Shown: positions 1 to 8,116 of the stretch, one piece after another
How positions within the stretch are numbered: position 1 is the stretch's first letter
Layout of the letters: every line of letters begins with the position of its first letter
NCBI RefSeq assembly: GCF_943192995.1
Contig: NZ_CALPCP010000002.1
Span: 248,001-312,000, forward strand
Source of the DNA: Flintibacter muris
GTDB lineage: Bacteria; Bacillota; Clostridia; Oscillospirales; Oscillospiraceae
Length of the DNA stretch: 64,000 nucleotides
Direction: 5' to 3'
The notes under the pieces: model-generated
The model's database searches: none
What the model was told of the DNA's origin: nothing
The model's input: the letters and a program-made list of their open reading frames with translations, nothing else
Made by a program: the position numbers and the translations under genes

Positions 1-22
1 AGATTGAGATTGTCTGGAAATT

Positions 23-202
23 TCAAGATACCTTGGCCAGCGCATAGAGCAGGCGGCTGGGCAGTGCTTCAAGCCGGTTTAAGACCTGATTTATCGTTTC
101 CCTGTTTTGTCCAATATGGTTTACGATGTTGAGTTGAGGATATGCGGCGTTTCTATACTCCAATACAGCAAGAACAGAAACGCGCTTTTTTATGCACTCA
201 TA
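23..202 (-). pseudogene. Possible gene relic, C-terminal helix-turn-helix-like fragment
   Basis: An open frame of 59 codons on the minus strand has no ATG or GTG start and begins just after a TGA. It ends in a run of helix-forming residues (for example RLEALPSRLLYALAKVS). The middle part (LNIVNHIGQNRETINQVL) looks like a small helix-turn-helix segment, but I do not recognise the family. Lack of a start and the flanking stop codons suggest the tail of a decayed gene rather than an active one. It could also be chance reading frame. Confidence 0.25.
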
Positions 203-314
203 TCATTGCGGTGCCTTCAAAGCAGATCACCGGAGCTACAAAAAAGATGGCCTAAATGATGGAAAACGGCCTGGATGATGAGGAGGAGGCTTAAAGGCTC
301 ACAGTAAAACGCAA

Positions 315-340
315 AAATCCCGGCCATAAGGCCGGGATTT
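315..340 (-). terminator. Rho-independent terminator of the pilus operon
   Basis: An 11-bp perfect stem (AAATCCCGGCC with GGCCGGGATTT) closes a 4-base loop. Read on the minus strand it is followed by TTTTTGC. It lies about 105 bases beyond the pilT-like stop codon. Confidence 0.75.
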
Positions 341-365
341 CGAGCAATATTCAAAATTGCTGACA

Positions 366-431
366 GCCGGGGCTGCAGAGGCAGCCAAAGGCCGCCCCAT
401 GTATGGCAGCAAATCTGACGATTACTGTAAA
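366..431. repeat. Degenerate copy of the GGGGCGGCC palindromic repeat
   Basis: The segment holds GGGGCTGCAGAGGCAGCC followed by GGCCGCCCC and then the flank GGCAGCAAATCTGACGATTA. The same flank follows the palindromes at 6963-7020 (GGCAGCAATTCCGACGATTG) and 24670-24777 (GGCAGCGAATTTGATGGCCG). It is therefore a member of the same dispersed family, with a damaged left arm. Confidence 0.55.
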
Positions 432-444
432 TTGCCCAAATAGC

Positions 445-1503
445 CTATCCCAAACGGCGGCGAAGCTGTTCCGGATTGTCGGAGTACTCCAGAGCCGTCT
501 CCGCTGTGATCTCTCCCGCCTTGCACAGGGCCATGATGGACTGGTCCATGGCGATCATGCCCTCCGCCCCTCCGGAGGCGATAACGTTGTCGATCTGGTG
601 GCTCTTGTTGTCCCGGATCAGGCTGCGGATGGCGCTGTTGACATGCATGATCTCGTAGGCGGGCACCATGCCGCCGTTTTTGTCGGGCAGCAGCTGCTGA
701 GACACCACCGTGCGCAGCACCATGGACAGCTGGGCCCGGATCTGCTCCTGCTGGCCGCTGGGGAAGGAGTCCACAATGCGGTCCACCGTATTCACGGCCC
801 CCTTGGTGTGGAGGGTGGCAATCAGGAGGTGGCCTGTCTCCGCCGCCGTCATGGCGGTGTGGATGGTCTCCCGGTCCCGCATTTCGCCAAGGAGGATTAC
901 GTCCGGGGCCTGGCGCAGGCAGGCCCGCAGGGCGGCCAGATAGTCCTCGGTGTCAATGGCGATCTCCCGCTGGCTGACGATACTCTTGGCGTTGCGGTGG
1001 AGGTACTCAATGGGGTCCTCCAGGGTGATGATATGCCCGCTGCGGGTCTGGTTGATGCGGTTGATCACGCAGGCCTGGGTGGTGGATTTTCCGCTGCCCG
1101 CCGTGCCGGTGACCAGCACCATGCCGTGGGTCAGACTGGCCAGCTCCATTACCTGGGGCGGGATGTGCATGGTCTGCCAATCCGGGATGCCGAAGGCCAC
1201 CACCCGGACTACCGCGGCCATGGAGCCGCGCTGGCGGTAGGTATTCACCCGGAACCGGGCCAGGCCGCCCACGGAGAAGGAGAAGTCGTCATCTCCATCC
1301 CGCATATAGTTGTCCATAGGCCTGCCGGCCTGAGTGTAGAGCTGGGTAATCAACTCCTCCGCCGTCTCGGGGAAGATGCGCTCCTCCCCGATGGGGATCA
1401 TCTTCTTGTCCAGCTTCTCACACACCGGACCGCCTGCCACAATAAACAGGTCGGAGGCCTTGTCATCCACCGCCCGTTTTAAATAATCCAACAGCTGTGC
1501 CAT
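445..1503 (-). CDS. pilT: PilT-like type IV pilus retraction ATPase
   Basis: The 352-residue product is a hexameric secretion/pilus ATPase of the GspE/PilT family, acting on the cytoplasmic face of a type IV pilus machine. Visible features are an N-terminal ASDLF segment, Walker A GTAGSGKST (about residues 132-140), an Asp-box around LEDPIEY, a Walker B-like region DVILLGEMRD and a His-box ATLHT. The sequence AIRSLIRD matches the AIRNLIRE signature of retraction ATPases, which favours PilT over PilB. It is the last gene of a six-gene minus-strand operon. The ATG is preceded by AAAAGGAG. No extension ATPase, prepilin peptidase or secretin gene lies in this window. Confidence 0.93.
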   Translation of the reverse strand: MAQLLDYLKRAVDDKASDLFIVAGGPVCEKLDKKMIPIGEERIFPETAEELITQLYTQAGRPMDNYMRDGDDDFSFSVGGLARFRVNTYRQRGSMAAVVRVVAFGIPDWQTMHIPPQVMELASLTHGMVLVTGTAGSGKSTTQACVINRINQTRSGHIITLEDPIEYLHRNAKSIVSQREIAIDTEDYLAALRACLRQAPDVILLGEMRDRETIHTAMTAAETGHLLIATLHTKGAVNTVDRIVDSFPSGQQEQIRAQLSMVLRTVVSQQLLPDKNGGMVPAYEIMHVNSAIRSLIRDNKSHQIDNVIASGGAEGMIAMDQSIMALCKAGEITAETALEYSDNPEQLRRRLG

Positions 1504-1527
1504 AGCGCAACTCCTTTTCTTATGTGT

Positions 1528-1971
1528 TCAGAACAGTTCCCCGTCCCAGATATCCAGGCTGTCGTCGTACTCCCACGCGCCCACGGCCGCAGCCTGCCAG
1601 CGCAGAATGCTGTAACTGCCGTCCGCCGGGTTCACCAGCACCTCCACCTGGAGCTCCTGGGTGTCAGAGATGGGGATCTCATAGGTGTAGCGGATCATCA
1701 GGGGACTATGCCAGGAGTCCTCCTGATGGCTCTCCGCCTCCACCGGCACCTCGCCGTTTCTCAGCCGGGCCAGAATTTCCTGGGCCTTGCAGTCAGCCTC
1801 GTAGTAGCCGCTCACCGCCTCAGCCGCCGCGTCTCCCAGGCGCACGTCCGCCCGGACGGTGGACAAACTCAGCAGGGCAAACACCGTCAGGGCCAGCACG
1901 GCGAAGACCACCAGCAGGGAGGACCCGCCCAGCGCCGGGGGGGAAAAGCTCTCTTTTTTCCGCTCAGCCAT
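1528..1971 (-). CDS. Small membrane-anchored pilin-like protein
   Basis: The 147-residue protein starts with a short charged segment and one hydrophobic helix (LLVVFAVLALTVFALLSLS, about residues 19-37). An extracytoplasmic domain rich in acidic and aromatic residues follows. Size, topology and position between the PilC-like and PilT-like genes fit a minor pseudopilin. I see no perfect class III prepilin cleavage site, so processing is uncertain. Its start overlaps the preceding gene by 8 bases, indicating translational coupling. Confidence 0.7.
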   Translation of the reverse strand: MAERKKESFSPPALGGSSLLVVFAVLALTVFALLSLSTVRADVRLGDAAAEAVSGYYEADCKAQEILARLRNGEVPVEAESHQEDSWHSPLMIRYTYEIPISDTQELQVEVLVNPADGSYSILRWQAAAVGAWEYDDSLDIWDGELF

Positions 1972-2434
1972 GGGCGCTCACCTCCTGCCAGGCCACCTCA
2001 ATCTCAAAAATGCGGGTAATCTCCCCGTCTGCGGGGGCGACGGACTCCACATAGACCTCTGCCTTGCCCAGGCCGGGAATTGCGCTGTCCAGCTCGCTGA
2101 CCCGGGCGAAATAGTACTGCTTTCCCGAGCTGAGGGACTGGCCGCCCTCAATCAGCTCCCAATTTTCGTCAAACCGGGCCGTATAATCGCCCTGGTCGGT
2201 GGCAAGGCTCTGTCCGGTCACGGTGCACAGGGCCTCGCCCGGGTCTCCGCCGTTGCTGCGCAGGGCCTCCGCCACATTCTGGCACAGGAGCACCGCCCGG
2301 TCCTGGGCCTCTCCACCCTTGGACATGCTGTCCGACTTGACAAAGGCCTGAAGGCACAGAGCAGCGGCCAGGGCAAATACCAGCAGCATAACCATCTGCT
2401 CCATCATAGCCAGGGGCGCTTTACTTCTTGTCAT
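1964..2434 (-). CDS. Small membrane-anchored pilin-like protein
   Basis: The 156-residue product has an N-terminal hydrophobic helix after MTRSKAPLAMMEQ (VMLLVFALAAALCLQAF) and a soluble remainder. This is the topology of the other small proteins in the operon. It overlaps the upstream gene by the four bases ATGA and the downstream one by 8 bases, so the three are probably made in step. A minor pilin role is inferred from context. I recognise no enzymatic motif. Confidence 0.7.
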   Translation of the reverse strand: MTRSKAPLAMMEQMVMLLVFALAAALCLQAFVKSDSMSKGGEAQDRAVLLCQNVAEALRSNGGDPGEALCTVTGQSLATDQGDYTARFDENWELIEGGQSLSSGKQYYFARVSELDSAIPGLGKAEVYVESVAPADGEITRIFEIEVAWQEVSAHG

Positions 2435-2916
2435 GCGTCAATCCCCTCCCCGCTCCGCAGATTCAACAGGAGGGTATCCTTTACTCCGCCGGGGGCGGTG
2501 ATTTCCACCGTCAGCAGCTGCTCCTCCAGCGACAGCGCAAAGCCCTCCGACTCCACCAGCTGTCTGCCGTCGCCGGGCACCATGGGCTCCCCGCACCAGG
2601 TGTACAGCTCCCACAGCCAGCCGTCGTACTGATAAATATAGGTGATGTACTCGGCCTGGGCGTCCAGAATCAGGGTCTGCACGCCCTCAATATTCTCCAC
2701 CACAATGCCGCCGTATCCGGCGTCGGCCTGCCTCACCTTGGTGGTGATGTACTGTACGCCTGTGCGCCGGTCAAAGGCGGCCTGATCCCGCGCTGTCAGG
2801 CGGCGGTAGGCGTCCGCCCCGGTGAGCAGCACCGCCAGCACGCAGGCTGCGAATACCCCAAAGAGCAGCAGGGCGGCCAGTCCGTCAATATGATGTTGTA
2901 TGGGTTTTTGTTTCAT
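2431..2916 (-). CDS. DUF4860-like pilin-associated protein
   Basis: The 161-residue protein has one N-terminal membrane helix (residues about 13-31, LAALLLFGVFAACVLAVLL). It then has a region with TGVQYITTKVRQAD and VENIEGVQTLIL that resembles DUF4860 proteins found in Clostridial type IV pilus clusters. The family is known only by context. It sits in the middle of the operon with 4-base overlaps on both sides. A structural or minor pilin role is inferred. Confidence 0.7.
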   Translation of the reverse strand: MKQKPIQHHIDGLAALLLFGVFAACVLAVLLTGADAYRRLTARDQAAFDRRTGVQYITTKVRQADAGYGGIVVENIEGVQTLILDAQAEYITYIYQYDGWLWELYTWCGEPMVPGDGRQLVESEGFALSLEEQLLTVEITAPGGVKDTLLLNLRSGEGIDA

Positions 2917-3236
2917 GGCTCATTCACCAGCACTGTAATGTCCGGCATCAGATTGTCGGCAAACACGCTGTAAAACACCGTGTACCGCTCCTCGTCCACC
3001 TGGACGCCGTAGCGCTCCTTTAAATAGTCCAGATTGGGGGGATAAACCCCCTCTGTGGCGTAGCAGGCCACGCAGCCCCGGCGCAGGGCCTCCTCCAACT
3101 GGCGCTGGTCCTCCGCCTCATGGCCGCTGTTCAGGCTGTTCAAGGCGGTGGAGAAGGCTACCAGCACCACAACGCAGAACGCGGGCAGCAGCAGGCCGCG
3201 CAGCAGCCCCCCCCAGGGCGTTTTTTTTCTCTTCAT
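2913..3236 (-). CDS. Small pilin-like protein with homopolymer-rich 5' end
   Basis: The 107-residue product has an N-terminal hydrophobic helix (LLLPAFCVVVLVAF) and a short domain with CVACYATEGVYPPNLDYL. That segment resembles the start of many prepilin-type proteins, where a helix is followed by a YP.NLD.L motif. It lies 6 bases after the PilC-like gene and overlaps the next gene by 4. The first 12 codons carry a run of eight A's (3221-3228 on the complementary strand) and eight G's (3207-3214), a possible slippage site. Confidence 0.7.
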   Translation of the reverse strand: MKRKKTPWGGLLRGLLLPAFCVVVLVAFSTALNSLNSGHEAEDQRQLEEALRRGCVACYATEGVYPPNLDYLKERYGVQVDEERYTVFYSVFADNLMPDITVLVNEP

Positions 3237-3242
3237 AGCCCG

Positions 3243-4286
3243 TCACCCAATGGCCGACATGATGTGCATCAAGGGCAGCATCACCGACAGCAGAATCAGT
3301 CCCACCAGAATGGAGCACACCAGCACCAGGGCGGGCTCCACCCGGCTCACCTGTTCCTCCAGAGCCAGCTCACTGTCCTCCGACAGGCCGGCGGCAATCT
3401 TCTCCATGGCGGAGTCTCCCGCGCCTCCCCGCTGACCCAGCTCCAGCAGACGGCATGGGCCGGCGGGCAGCAGGCCGCTGTCCTTCATGGCGGTGCTCAC
3501 CCGCTCCCCCCGGTCCAGCCGGGCCCGGCAGTCCAGGCAGCGCGCCTTGGCCTGGGGTACGTCCTCCATCAGGCCGGAGGCCAGCTCCACCGCCTCCTCC
3601 AGGGGCATTCCGCTGGCCATACCCATAGCCAGGGCCTGGGCCAGGCGGGCGTCGTTCATCTTACGGGCAATGCCCTTGTCACCCCGGCTGCCCCGCCACA
3701 GGCCGGTAACCTTCTCCCGAAAGGCGGGCAGGGCGGCAAAGGCGGCCAGCAGGGCCACCAGGGCGGCCAGCACAACCCACAGCACAGGCATAGCCCCGTC
3801 CAGCACCTGTCCCAGGGCCAGCAGTCCCCCGGCTACACCGGTGAGCCGCCCGCCCAGGGAGGCGTACACGTCGTTGAAGATGGGCAGCACCCGCACCAGC
3901 AGCACCGCAATTACCACAAGCATGAGCAGCAGCATCACCGCCGGATAGAGCAGGGCGCTCTTGATGCGCCGGTCCAGCCGGGCCCGGCCCTCGTAGTACC
4001 GGGCCAGGGCGGCCAGGGCCTCCTCAGTGCGGCCGGCCCGCTCGCCTACCTCCACCAGTCCGCAGACATAGACGGGGAACCGCCCCGTCTCCTTCATGGC
4101 GGCGGACAGCGACGCGCCGCAGTCCACCTGATCGGCCATGGCGGCCAGCATGGGGCCATAGGCCTTGTCGCTCTCCTCGGCCAGCAGCGTGAGGGCGTCT
4201 CCCGTCCCCACACCGGCGTGGAACAGCATCGACAGCTCCAGGCACAGGGAGGAAATCGCCTCATGGGAAATGATGTTCTTGTCCAT
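3243..4286 (-). CDS. pilC: PilC/GspF-type inner-membrane platform protein
   Basis: The 347-residue product has the type II secretion/type IV pilus F-family layout. There are two cytoplasmic helical domains, a pair of central membrane helices (PAVMLLLMLVVIAVLLVRVL and a segment near VLWVVLAALVALLAAF), and a C-terminal helix (LVLVCSILVGLILLSVMLPL). The family organises pilus assembly at the membrane and docks the cytoplasmic ATPases. It is the first gene of the operon that ends with the PilT-like ATPase. It is slightly shorter than typical PilC (about 400 residues), as is common in Clostridia. Confidence 0.88.
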   Translation of the reverse strand: MDKNIISHEAISSLCLELSMLFHAGVGTGDALTLLAEESDKAYGPMLAAMADQVDCGASLSAAMKETGRFPVYVCGLVEVGERAGRTEEALAALARYYEGRARLDRRIKSALLYPAVMLLLMLVVIAVLLVRVLPIFNDVYASLGGRLTGVAGGLLALGQVLDGAMPVLWVVLAALVALLAAFAALPAFREKVTGLWRGSRGDKGIARKMNDARLAQALAMGMASGMPLEEAVELASGLMEDVPQAKARCLDCRARLDRGERVSTAMKDSGLLPAGPCRLLELGQRGGAGDSAMEKIAAGLSEDSELALEEQVSRVEPALVLVCSILVGLILLSVMLPLMHIMSAIG

Positions 4287-4323
4287 GAAATGACTCCAAT
4301 CTACTTTTATGATGTGTGTATGT

Positions 4324-4356
4324 AAAATGGGCTTGCAAAAGCCGCAAGCCCATTTT
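4324..4356 (-). terminator. Terminator after the transglutaminase-like lipoprotein gene
   Basis: A 13-bp perfect stem (AAAATGGGCTTGC with GCAAGCCCATTTT) closes a 7-base loop. Its T-rich arm faces downstream on the minus strand. It lies about 50 bases beyond the stop codon at 4408 and just upstream of the pilus operon, separating the two transcripts. Confidence 0.75.
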
Positions 4357-4407
4357 AATTCAAATCTGTCCGTTCGTAAAGAGGTTTTCCAATTTTTTAT
4401 TTTCGGC

Positions 4408-5412
4408 TCAGTACAGATACTGTTCTTTGTAGTTGCTGCCGTCGCCGATATAGTTCATAATGGACTCGCTGCTCTTGCCCGAGGAGGCGAAGGTGGGGTC
4501 CATCCGCTGCCAGGCGCTGCCGTCAAAGAAAATGGCGCCGTCCACCCAGCCGGTTTCCTCCGACCAGACGTTGATCCAGGCGTGGTACTGCTTGCCGGCG
4601 TAACCTACAACCAGCTTGCAGGGGACGTTCAGGCTGCGGAGCATGCCGGTCATCAGGCTGGCGTAGTCAAAGCAGATGCCCTTCTTGGCGGCCAGCACAT
4701 TGTCCAGCACAGGCAGATAGCCGCTCTTGACGGTCTTAGCCAGCACCTTGTCATAGGTCAGGTTGTTCACCACATAGTCGTAGATAATCTCCACCAGCTT
4801 CAGCGGGTCGGTCTCGGAACCAGCCAGCTCGGCGGCCTTGGCCACAGCGTTGGGGGCCACGCTGTAGTCTACATACTGGTTGGGCCGCAGGAAGGGGGCA
4901 AACTCGTTGGCCAGTGTCACCTTGAAGCTGGCGGACAGCAACTGGGCATAGGAGGTTTTCTGGGTATTCTCCAGTACGGTTACCGTATAGCTTCCGCTGC
5001 CGTCGGACAGGGGGAAGGTGGTCCACTCGCCCACAGGCAGGTCATAGGTGTACACCAGCTTGGGGGTGGGGCAGGTCACCTGTACCTTCAGCCGGGTCTT
5101 GGTGGTGCCGGTGAACTTGACCATCACATAGCCGTCTTTCACGTTGGAGTAGTCGATTACAGCCCGGCTGTTCTGCTTGGTCTGCTTGCCGGAGGCCACG
5201 GGCATGACCAGGTCGTTCAGCGCGGCGGGGGCGCCGGCCAGAGCCACCGCCTCATCCTCAATCTCAATCTCCTCCACGGAGACCCGGTCCAGATAAATGT
5301 CCTCCTCATTCACCCCGCCACTGGCGGCGGGGGCGCCGGCCTGAGCACAGCCGGTCAGCAGCAGGACCAGCGCAAGGCCCAAAGGAATCAATCGTTTCCA
5401 AAGCTTCATCAT
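4408..5412 (-). CDS. Transglutaminase-like lipoprotein
   Basis: The product (about 334 residues from the ATG at 5412) starts with a lipoprotein signal: a charged end, the hydrophobic stretch LIPLGLALVLLL and lipobox LTGC. It should sit on the outer face of the membrane. The C-terminal half has a transglutaminase/papain-like core. A catalytic Cys lies in KGICFDYASLMTGML, a His in YHAWINVW and an Asp in MDPTF. Such proteins may act as cysteine proteases or cross-linking enzymes at the cell surface. The substrate is unknown. A GTG at 5418 is an alternative start, but the GAGG at about 5418-5421 is better spaced for the ATG at 5412 or 5409. A clear promoter lies upstream. Confidence 0.85.
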   Translation of the reverse strand: MMKLWKRLIPLGLALVLLLTGCAQAGAPAASGGVNEEDIYLDRVSVEEIEIEDEAVALAGAPAALNDLVMPVASGKQTKQNSRAVIDYSNVKDGYVMVKFTGTTKTRLKVQVTCPTPKLVYTYDLPVGEWTTFPLSDGSGSYTVTVLENTQKTSYAQLLSASFKVTLANEFAPFLRPNQYVDYSVAPNAVAKAAELAGSETDPLKLVEIIYDYVVNNLTYDKVLAKTVKSGYLPVLDNVLAAKKGICFDYASLMTGMLRSLNVPCKLVVGYAGKQYHAWINVWSEETGWVDGAIFFDGSAWQRMDPTFASSGKSSESIMNYIGDGSNYKEQYLY

Positions 5413-5501
5413 AAACACCTCATTTCAAACATAAGCGGTTTTACTATCTTTCACGTCCAGGAACGGGACGCAGCAAGGCTTTTCCCCTTGACGCTATGGT
5501 C

Positions 5502-5530
5502 AGTATAGCACAACCTAACTCAAATGTGAA
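5502..5530 (-). promoter_or_regulatory. Sigma-A promoter for the lipoprotein gene
   Basis: On the minus strand TTCACA (5530-5525) and TATACT (5507-5502) are separated by exactly 17 bases. They lie about 90 bases upstream of the lipoprotein start. Confidence 0.65.
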
Positions 5531-5693
5531 GTACTTTTCTCAAAAAAACTTTCATCTTTTTTATTTTTGTATAACTTCCCCAAAATATGGGCAGGTCAAC
5601 GCAGCCAGCTTCAAAATTGCGGTCCCTATTGCCGGAGTCGGCCTCCTGGCCGGCTTATTTGTCAAGATTTTGACGTTTGCTATAAAATATCCG

Positions 5694-5722
5694 TTGCATT
5701 TGCCGGAAAAATATGCTATATT
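5694..5722 (+). promoter_or_regulatory. Sigma-A promoter for the BTAD regulator
   Basis: TTGCAT (5694-5699) and TATATT (5717-5722) have a 17-base spacer. Transcription would begin near 5729, downstream of the in-frame ATG at 5713. That supports the ATG at 5755 as the true start. Confidence 0.6.
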
Positions 5723-5754
5723 TTGGAAAGAATTTATCTCCACAGAAAGGTCGG

Positions 5755-6954
5755 ATGCTGTTGAACGCCACTGCTTTGGAAGTTTGCACTCTGGGCGGGT
5801 TCACCATCCGCCGGGGAGACAGGGAATTTAACGTCAGCGGTCGCTCCCGAAAGCTCTGCCTGCTGCTGGCCTTTCTCATTTCCCGGCGGGAGCGCCCTGT
5901 TCCCTATGAGGAGCTGATTGAACTGCTCTGGGATGAGGACGGCCGGGGAGCCAACTCCTTTAACGCGCTGAAGGGCATCCTTCACCGCGCCAGAGGCTGT
6001 CTGGACCAGCTGGAGAAGGGGGCCGGACGGACCCTGATCCTCAGCCGGGAGGGCGGCTGTCAGTGGAACGATCAAATTCCCCTCACCCTGGACTGTGAGC
6101 GCTTTCTCCAGCTCCTCCAGAACGCCGGGCAGGCCCAGCGGGAGGACCGGCGGCTCTCCCTCCAGTTGGATGCCCTGGCCCTCTACTGCGGGGATTTTCT
6201 CCCCGCCCTGTCCGGCTGTCCCTGGGCGGCGGAGCAGACCGAAATGCTTCACCGGCTTTATCTCCAGACCACGCTGGAGGTCCTGCCCCGGCTGGAGGCG
6301 GCGGGGCGCTGGGAACAGGCCGCCCAAACGGCAGGGAATGCACTCGCCCTGGAGCCCTGCCACGAGGAGCTGTGCCGCCAGCGGATGGAGGCCCTGCTCC
6401 GTCTGGAGCGTCAACGGGAGGCCATCCTGGTCTATGAGGCATTTCAGGACCGGCTGCTGAACCAGCTGGGGGTAATGCCCTCCGACCGGCTGCGGGAGCT
6501 CTACCGCCAGGCACACAGCCTTCACAACCCCCGGGCCATCTCCGCCGTCACCCTTTTAGAGCGCCTTCAGGAGCCCCCTCAGCCCGGAGCACTGCTGTGC
6601 GACTTTGATTTCTTCCGGGTAATCTGCCACTCCATGGCCCGAAGGGCCGGACGCAGCGGCGAACCGCTCCATATCGCCCTGCTCTCCCTCGCCGCACCGG
6701 AGGGCAGAGAGCTGGCCCGGCACAGCCTGGACCGGGCTATGGACAACCTCCAGGCCCTTATCCTGACGCAGCTGCGGCGAGGTGACGCCGCCGCCCGGTG
6801 CAGCATCTCCCAGTTCGTCCTGCTGCTGCCCCAGTCCGGGTACGAAAACAGCCGTATGGTCTGCCAGCGAATCGTCAGAGCCTTCGTCCGGCAATACCCC
6901 CACTCCCCTGTTGTTTTACAGTTCACTGTCCAGCCCGTCCCTGCCGGGTCCTGA
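5755..6954 (+). CDS. BTAD-domain transcriptional regulator with degenerate GGDEF-like tail
   Basis: The product (about 399 residues) starts with a winged-helix DNA-binding domain (LGGFTIRRG through LNALKGILHRARGCL). A bacterial transcriptional activation (BTAD) helical repeat domain follows (about residues 110-270). This is the layout of SARP/AfsR-type regulators. The last 110 residues resemble a GGDEF domain whose signature is lost: RCSISQFVLLLP stands where R.GGDEF...LP is expected. It is therefore unlikely to make cyclic di-GMP, although it might still bind a ligand. The ATG at 5755 is chosen because it has AGAAAGG upstream and lies after the predicted transcription start. Targets are unknown. 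Confidence 0.8.
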   Translation: MLLNATALEVCTLGGFTIRRGDREFNVSGRSRKLCLLLAFLISRRERPVPYEELIELLWDEDGRGANSFNALKGILHRARGCLDQLEKGAGRTLILSREGGCQWNDQIPLTLDCERFLQLLQNAGQAQREDRRLSLQLDALALYCGDFLPALSGCPWAAEQTEMLHRLYLQTTLEVLPRLEAAGRWEQAAQTAGNALALEPCHEELCRQRMEALLRLERQREAILVYEAFQDRLLNQLGVMPSDRLRELYRQAHSLHNPRAISAVTLLERLQEPPQPGALLCDFDFFRVICHSMARRAGRSGEPLHIALLSLAAPEGRELARHSLDRAMDNLQALILTQLRRGDAAARCSISQFVLLLPQSGYENSRMVCQRIVRAFVRQYPHSPVVLQFTVQPVPAGS

Positions 6955-6962
6955 CCGGTATA

Positions 6963-7020
6963 GTAGGGGCGGCCACAGGCCGCCCCTGCAAGTGGCAGCA
7001 ATTCCGACGATTGCTATAAA
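6963..7020. repeat. GGGGCGGCC palindromic repeat
   Basis: GTAGGGGCGGCC and GGCCGCCCCTGC form a near-perfect hairpin. It is followed by GGCAGCAATTCCGACGATTG and CTATAAA, the flank shared with the copies at 366-431 and 24670-24777. It lies directly after the regulator stop codon. Confidence 0.7.
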
Positions 7021-7029
7021 AAACACCTT

Positions 7030-7064
7030 CGCGCCTGGAATGTTCATGTTCCGGGCGCGTTTTT
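7030..7064 (+). terminator. Rho-independent terminator after the BTAD regulator
   Basis: An 11-bp stem with one G-T pair (CGCGCCTGGAA with TTCCGGGCGCG) is followed directly by TTTTT. Confidence 0.8.
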
Positions 7065-7129
7065 CATAGGATAGCATCGACAGCTGCCTCCTTACGGGGA
7101 GGCCGATCAAGGAAAAGGAAGTGCTGACT

Positions 7130-7906
7130 ATGGCAAAAAAACGGGATCAGATCAGAATTTTTTTCATCGAACGAAGGTGGTGGACTGCGGCCGCCTGCCT
7201 CTGTCTGGCGGCGGTAATGTTCTATGTGGTCAACTACCCAGCCGCCGTGGGCGCCTCCGCCACCACGCGGCAGCTGCCCATCTACTGCGTCCAGCGGGAC
7301 CAGAAGCTGGTGTCCATCAGCTTCGACGCCGCCTGGGGCAACGAGGACACCCAGCAGCTTATTGACATTCTGGGACAGTATCAGGTTCCGGCCACCTTTT
7401 TTGTGGTGGGCGAATGGGTGGATAAGTACCCTGAGTCGGTCAAGGCCCTCCACGACGCCGGCCATGAGGTGATGAACCACTCCAATACCCACGCCCACTA
7501 TCCCCAGCTCTCCGCCGACGAGGTGGTAGCCGACCTGAACACCTGCAATGACAAGATCGAACAGGTCACCGGCGTGCGCCCCACCCTGGTCCGCCTGCCC
7601 TATGGCGACTACGACGACAATTCCATCAACGCCGTGCGCTCCATCGGTATGGAGCCGATCCAATGGGATGTGGACAGCCTGGACTGGAAGGATCTGGCCG
7701 CCGGGGAGATCATCCAGCGGGTGACCTCCAAGGTTCAGCCAGGGTCTATCGTCCTGTTCCACAACGCCGCCCTCCACACGCCCGAGGCCCTGCCCACCAT
7801 TATCCAGACCCTTCTTCAAGAGGGCTACACCTTTGTGCCCATCTCCCAGATTATTCTTACCGGAACCTACACCATTGACCACACAGGACGGCAGTGTCCA
7901 TCGTAA
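7130..7906 (+). CDS. Polysaccharide deacetylase, PdaB-like
   Basis: The product (about 258 residues) has an N-terminal membrane anchor or signal (WWTAAACLCLAAVMFYVV, about residues 18-35) and a NodB-fold deacetylase domain. The motif FDAAWGNEDT replaces the usual TFDDG and resembles PdaB-type proteins. HSNTHAH supplies the metal-binding histidines, and RLPYGDYD corresponds to motif 3. It probably acts outside the membrane on peptidoglycan or another N-acetylated polymer. The ATG at 7130 has AGGAA at a good distance. A GTG at 7121 in the same frame sits too close to its ribosome site. Confidence 0.88.
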   Translation: MAKKRDQIRIFFIERRWWTAAACLCLAAVMFYVVNYPAAVGASATTRQLPIYCVQRDQKLVSISFDAAWGNEDTQQLIDILGQYQVPATFFVVGEWVDKYPESVKALHDAGHEVMNHSNTHAHYPQLSADEVVADLNTCNDKIEQVTGVRPTLVRLPYGDYDDNSINAVRSIGMEPIQWDVDSLDWKDLAAGEIIQRVTSKVQPGSIVLFHNAALHTPEALPTIIQTLLQEGYTFVPISQIILTGTYTIDHTGRQCPS

Positions 7907-7933
7907 ACCGGCCTGGCTGTATCCCCAAAAGCC

Positions 7934-7962
7934 TTGCGAATATCCTCCAAATATGTTACAAT
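7934..7962 (+). promoter_or_regulatory. Sigma-A promoter for glyA
   Basis: TTGCGA (7934-7939) and TACAAT (7957-7962) are separated by 17 bases. The roughly 150-base leader that follows contains two hairpins, ACACTT/AAGTGT near 7980-8000 and TCAAAAGAA/TTCTTTTGA near 8051-8080. I see no T-run terminator or riboswitch that I can name. Confidence 0.6.
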
Positions 7963-8116
7963 CCCCCTCATATAGTCAATACACTTAAAAAACGCAAGTG
8001 TTGTCTATAAAATCCCAAGCCAGCAGTCTGCGGCGGGAATTGCCCCAGAGCTCAAAAGAATCATTTTGGTTCTTTTGAAGCGCTTTGACTATTACAAATG
8101 AAAGCGAGGACCTCAA

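Noticed and set aside
403-1482. A 359-codon plus-strand frame opposite the PilT-like gene
   Set aside because: The opposite frame encodes clear Walker motifs of PilT. The plus-strand frame has biased, repetitive composition and no domain.
8000-8116. Riboswitch in the glyA leader
   Set aside because: Two hairpins are present, but they do not match a glycine, SAM, folate or ZTP riboswitch core that I can recognise, and there is no terminator-like T-run.
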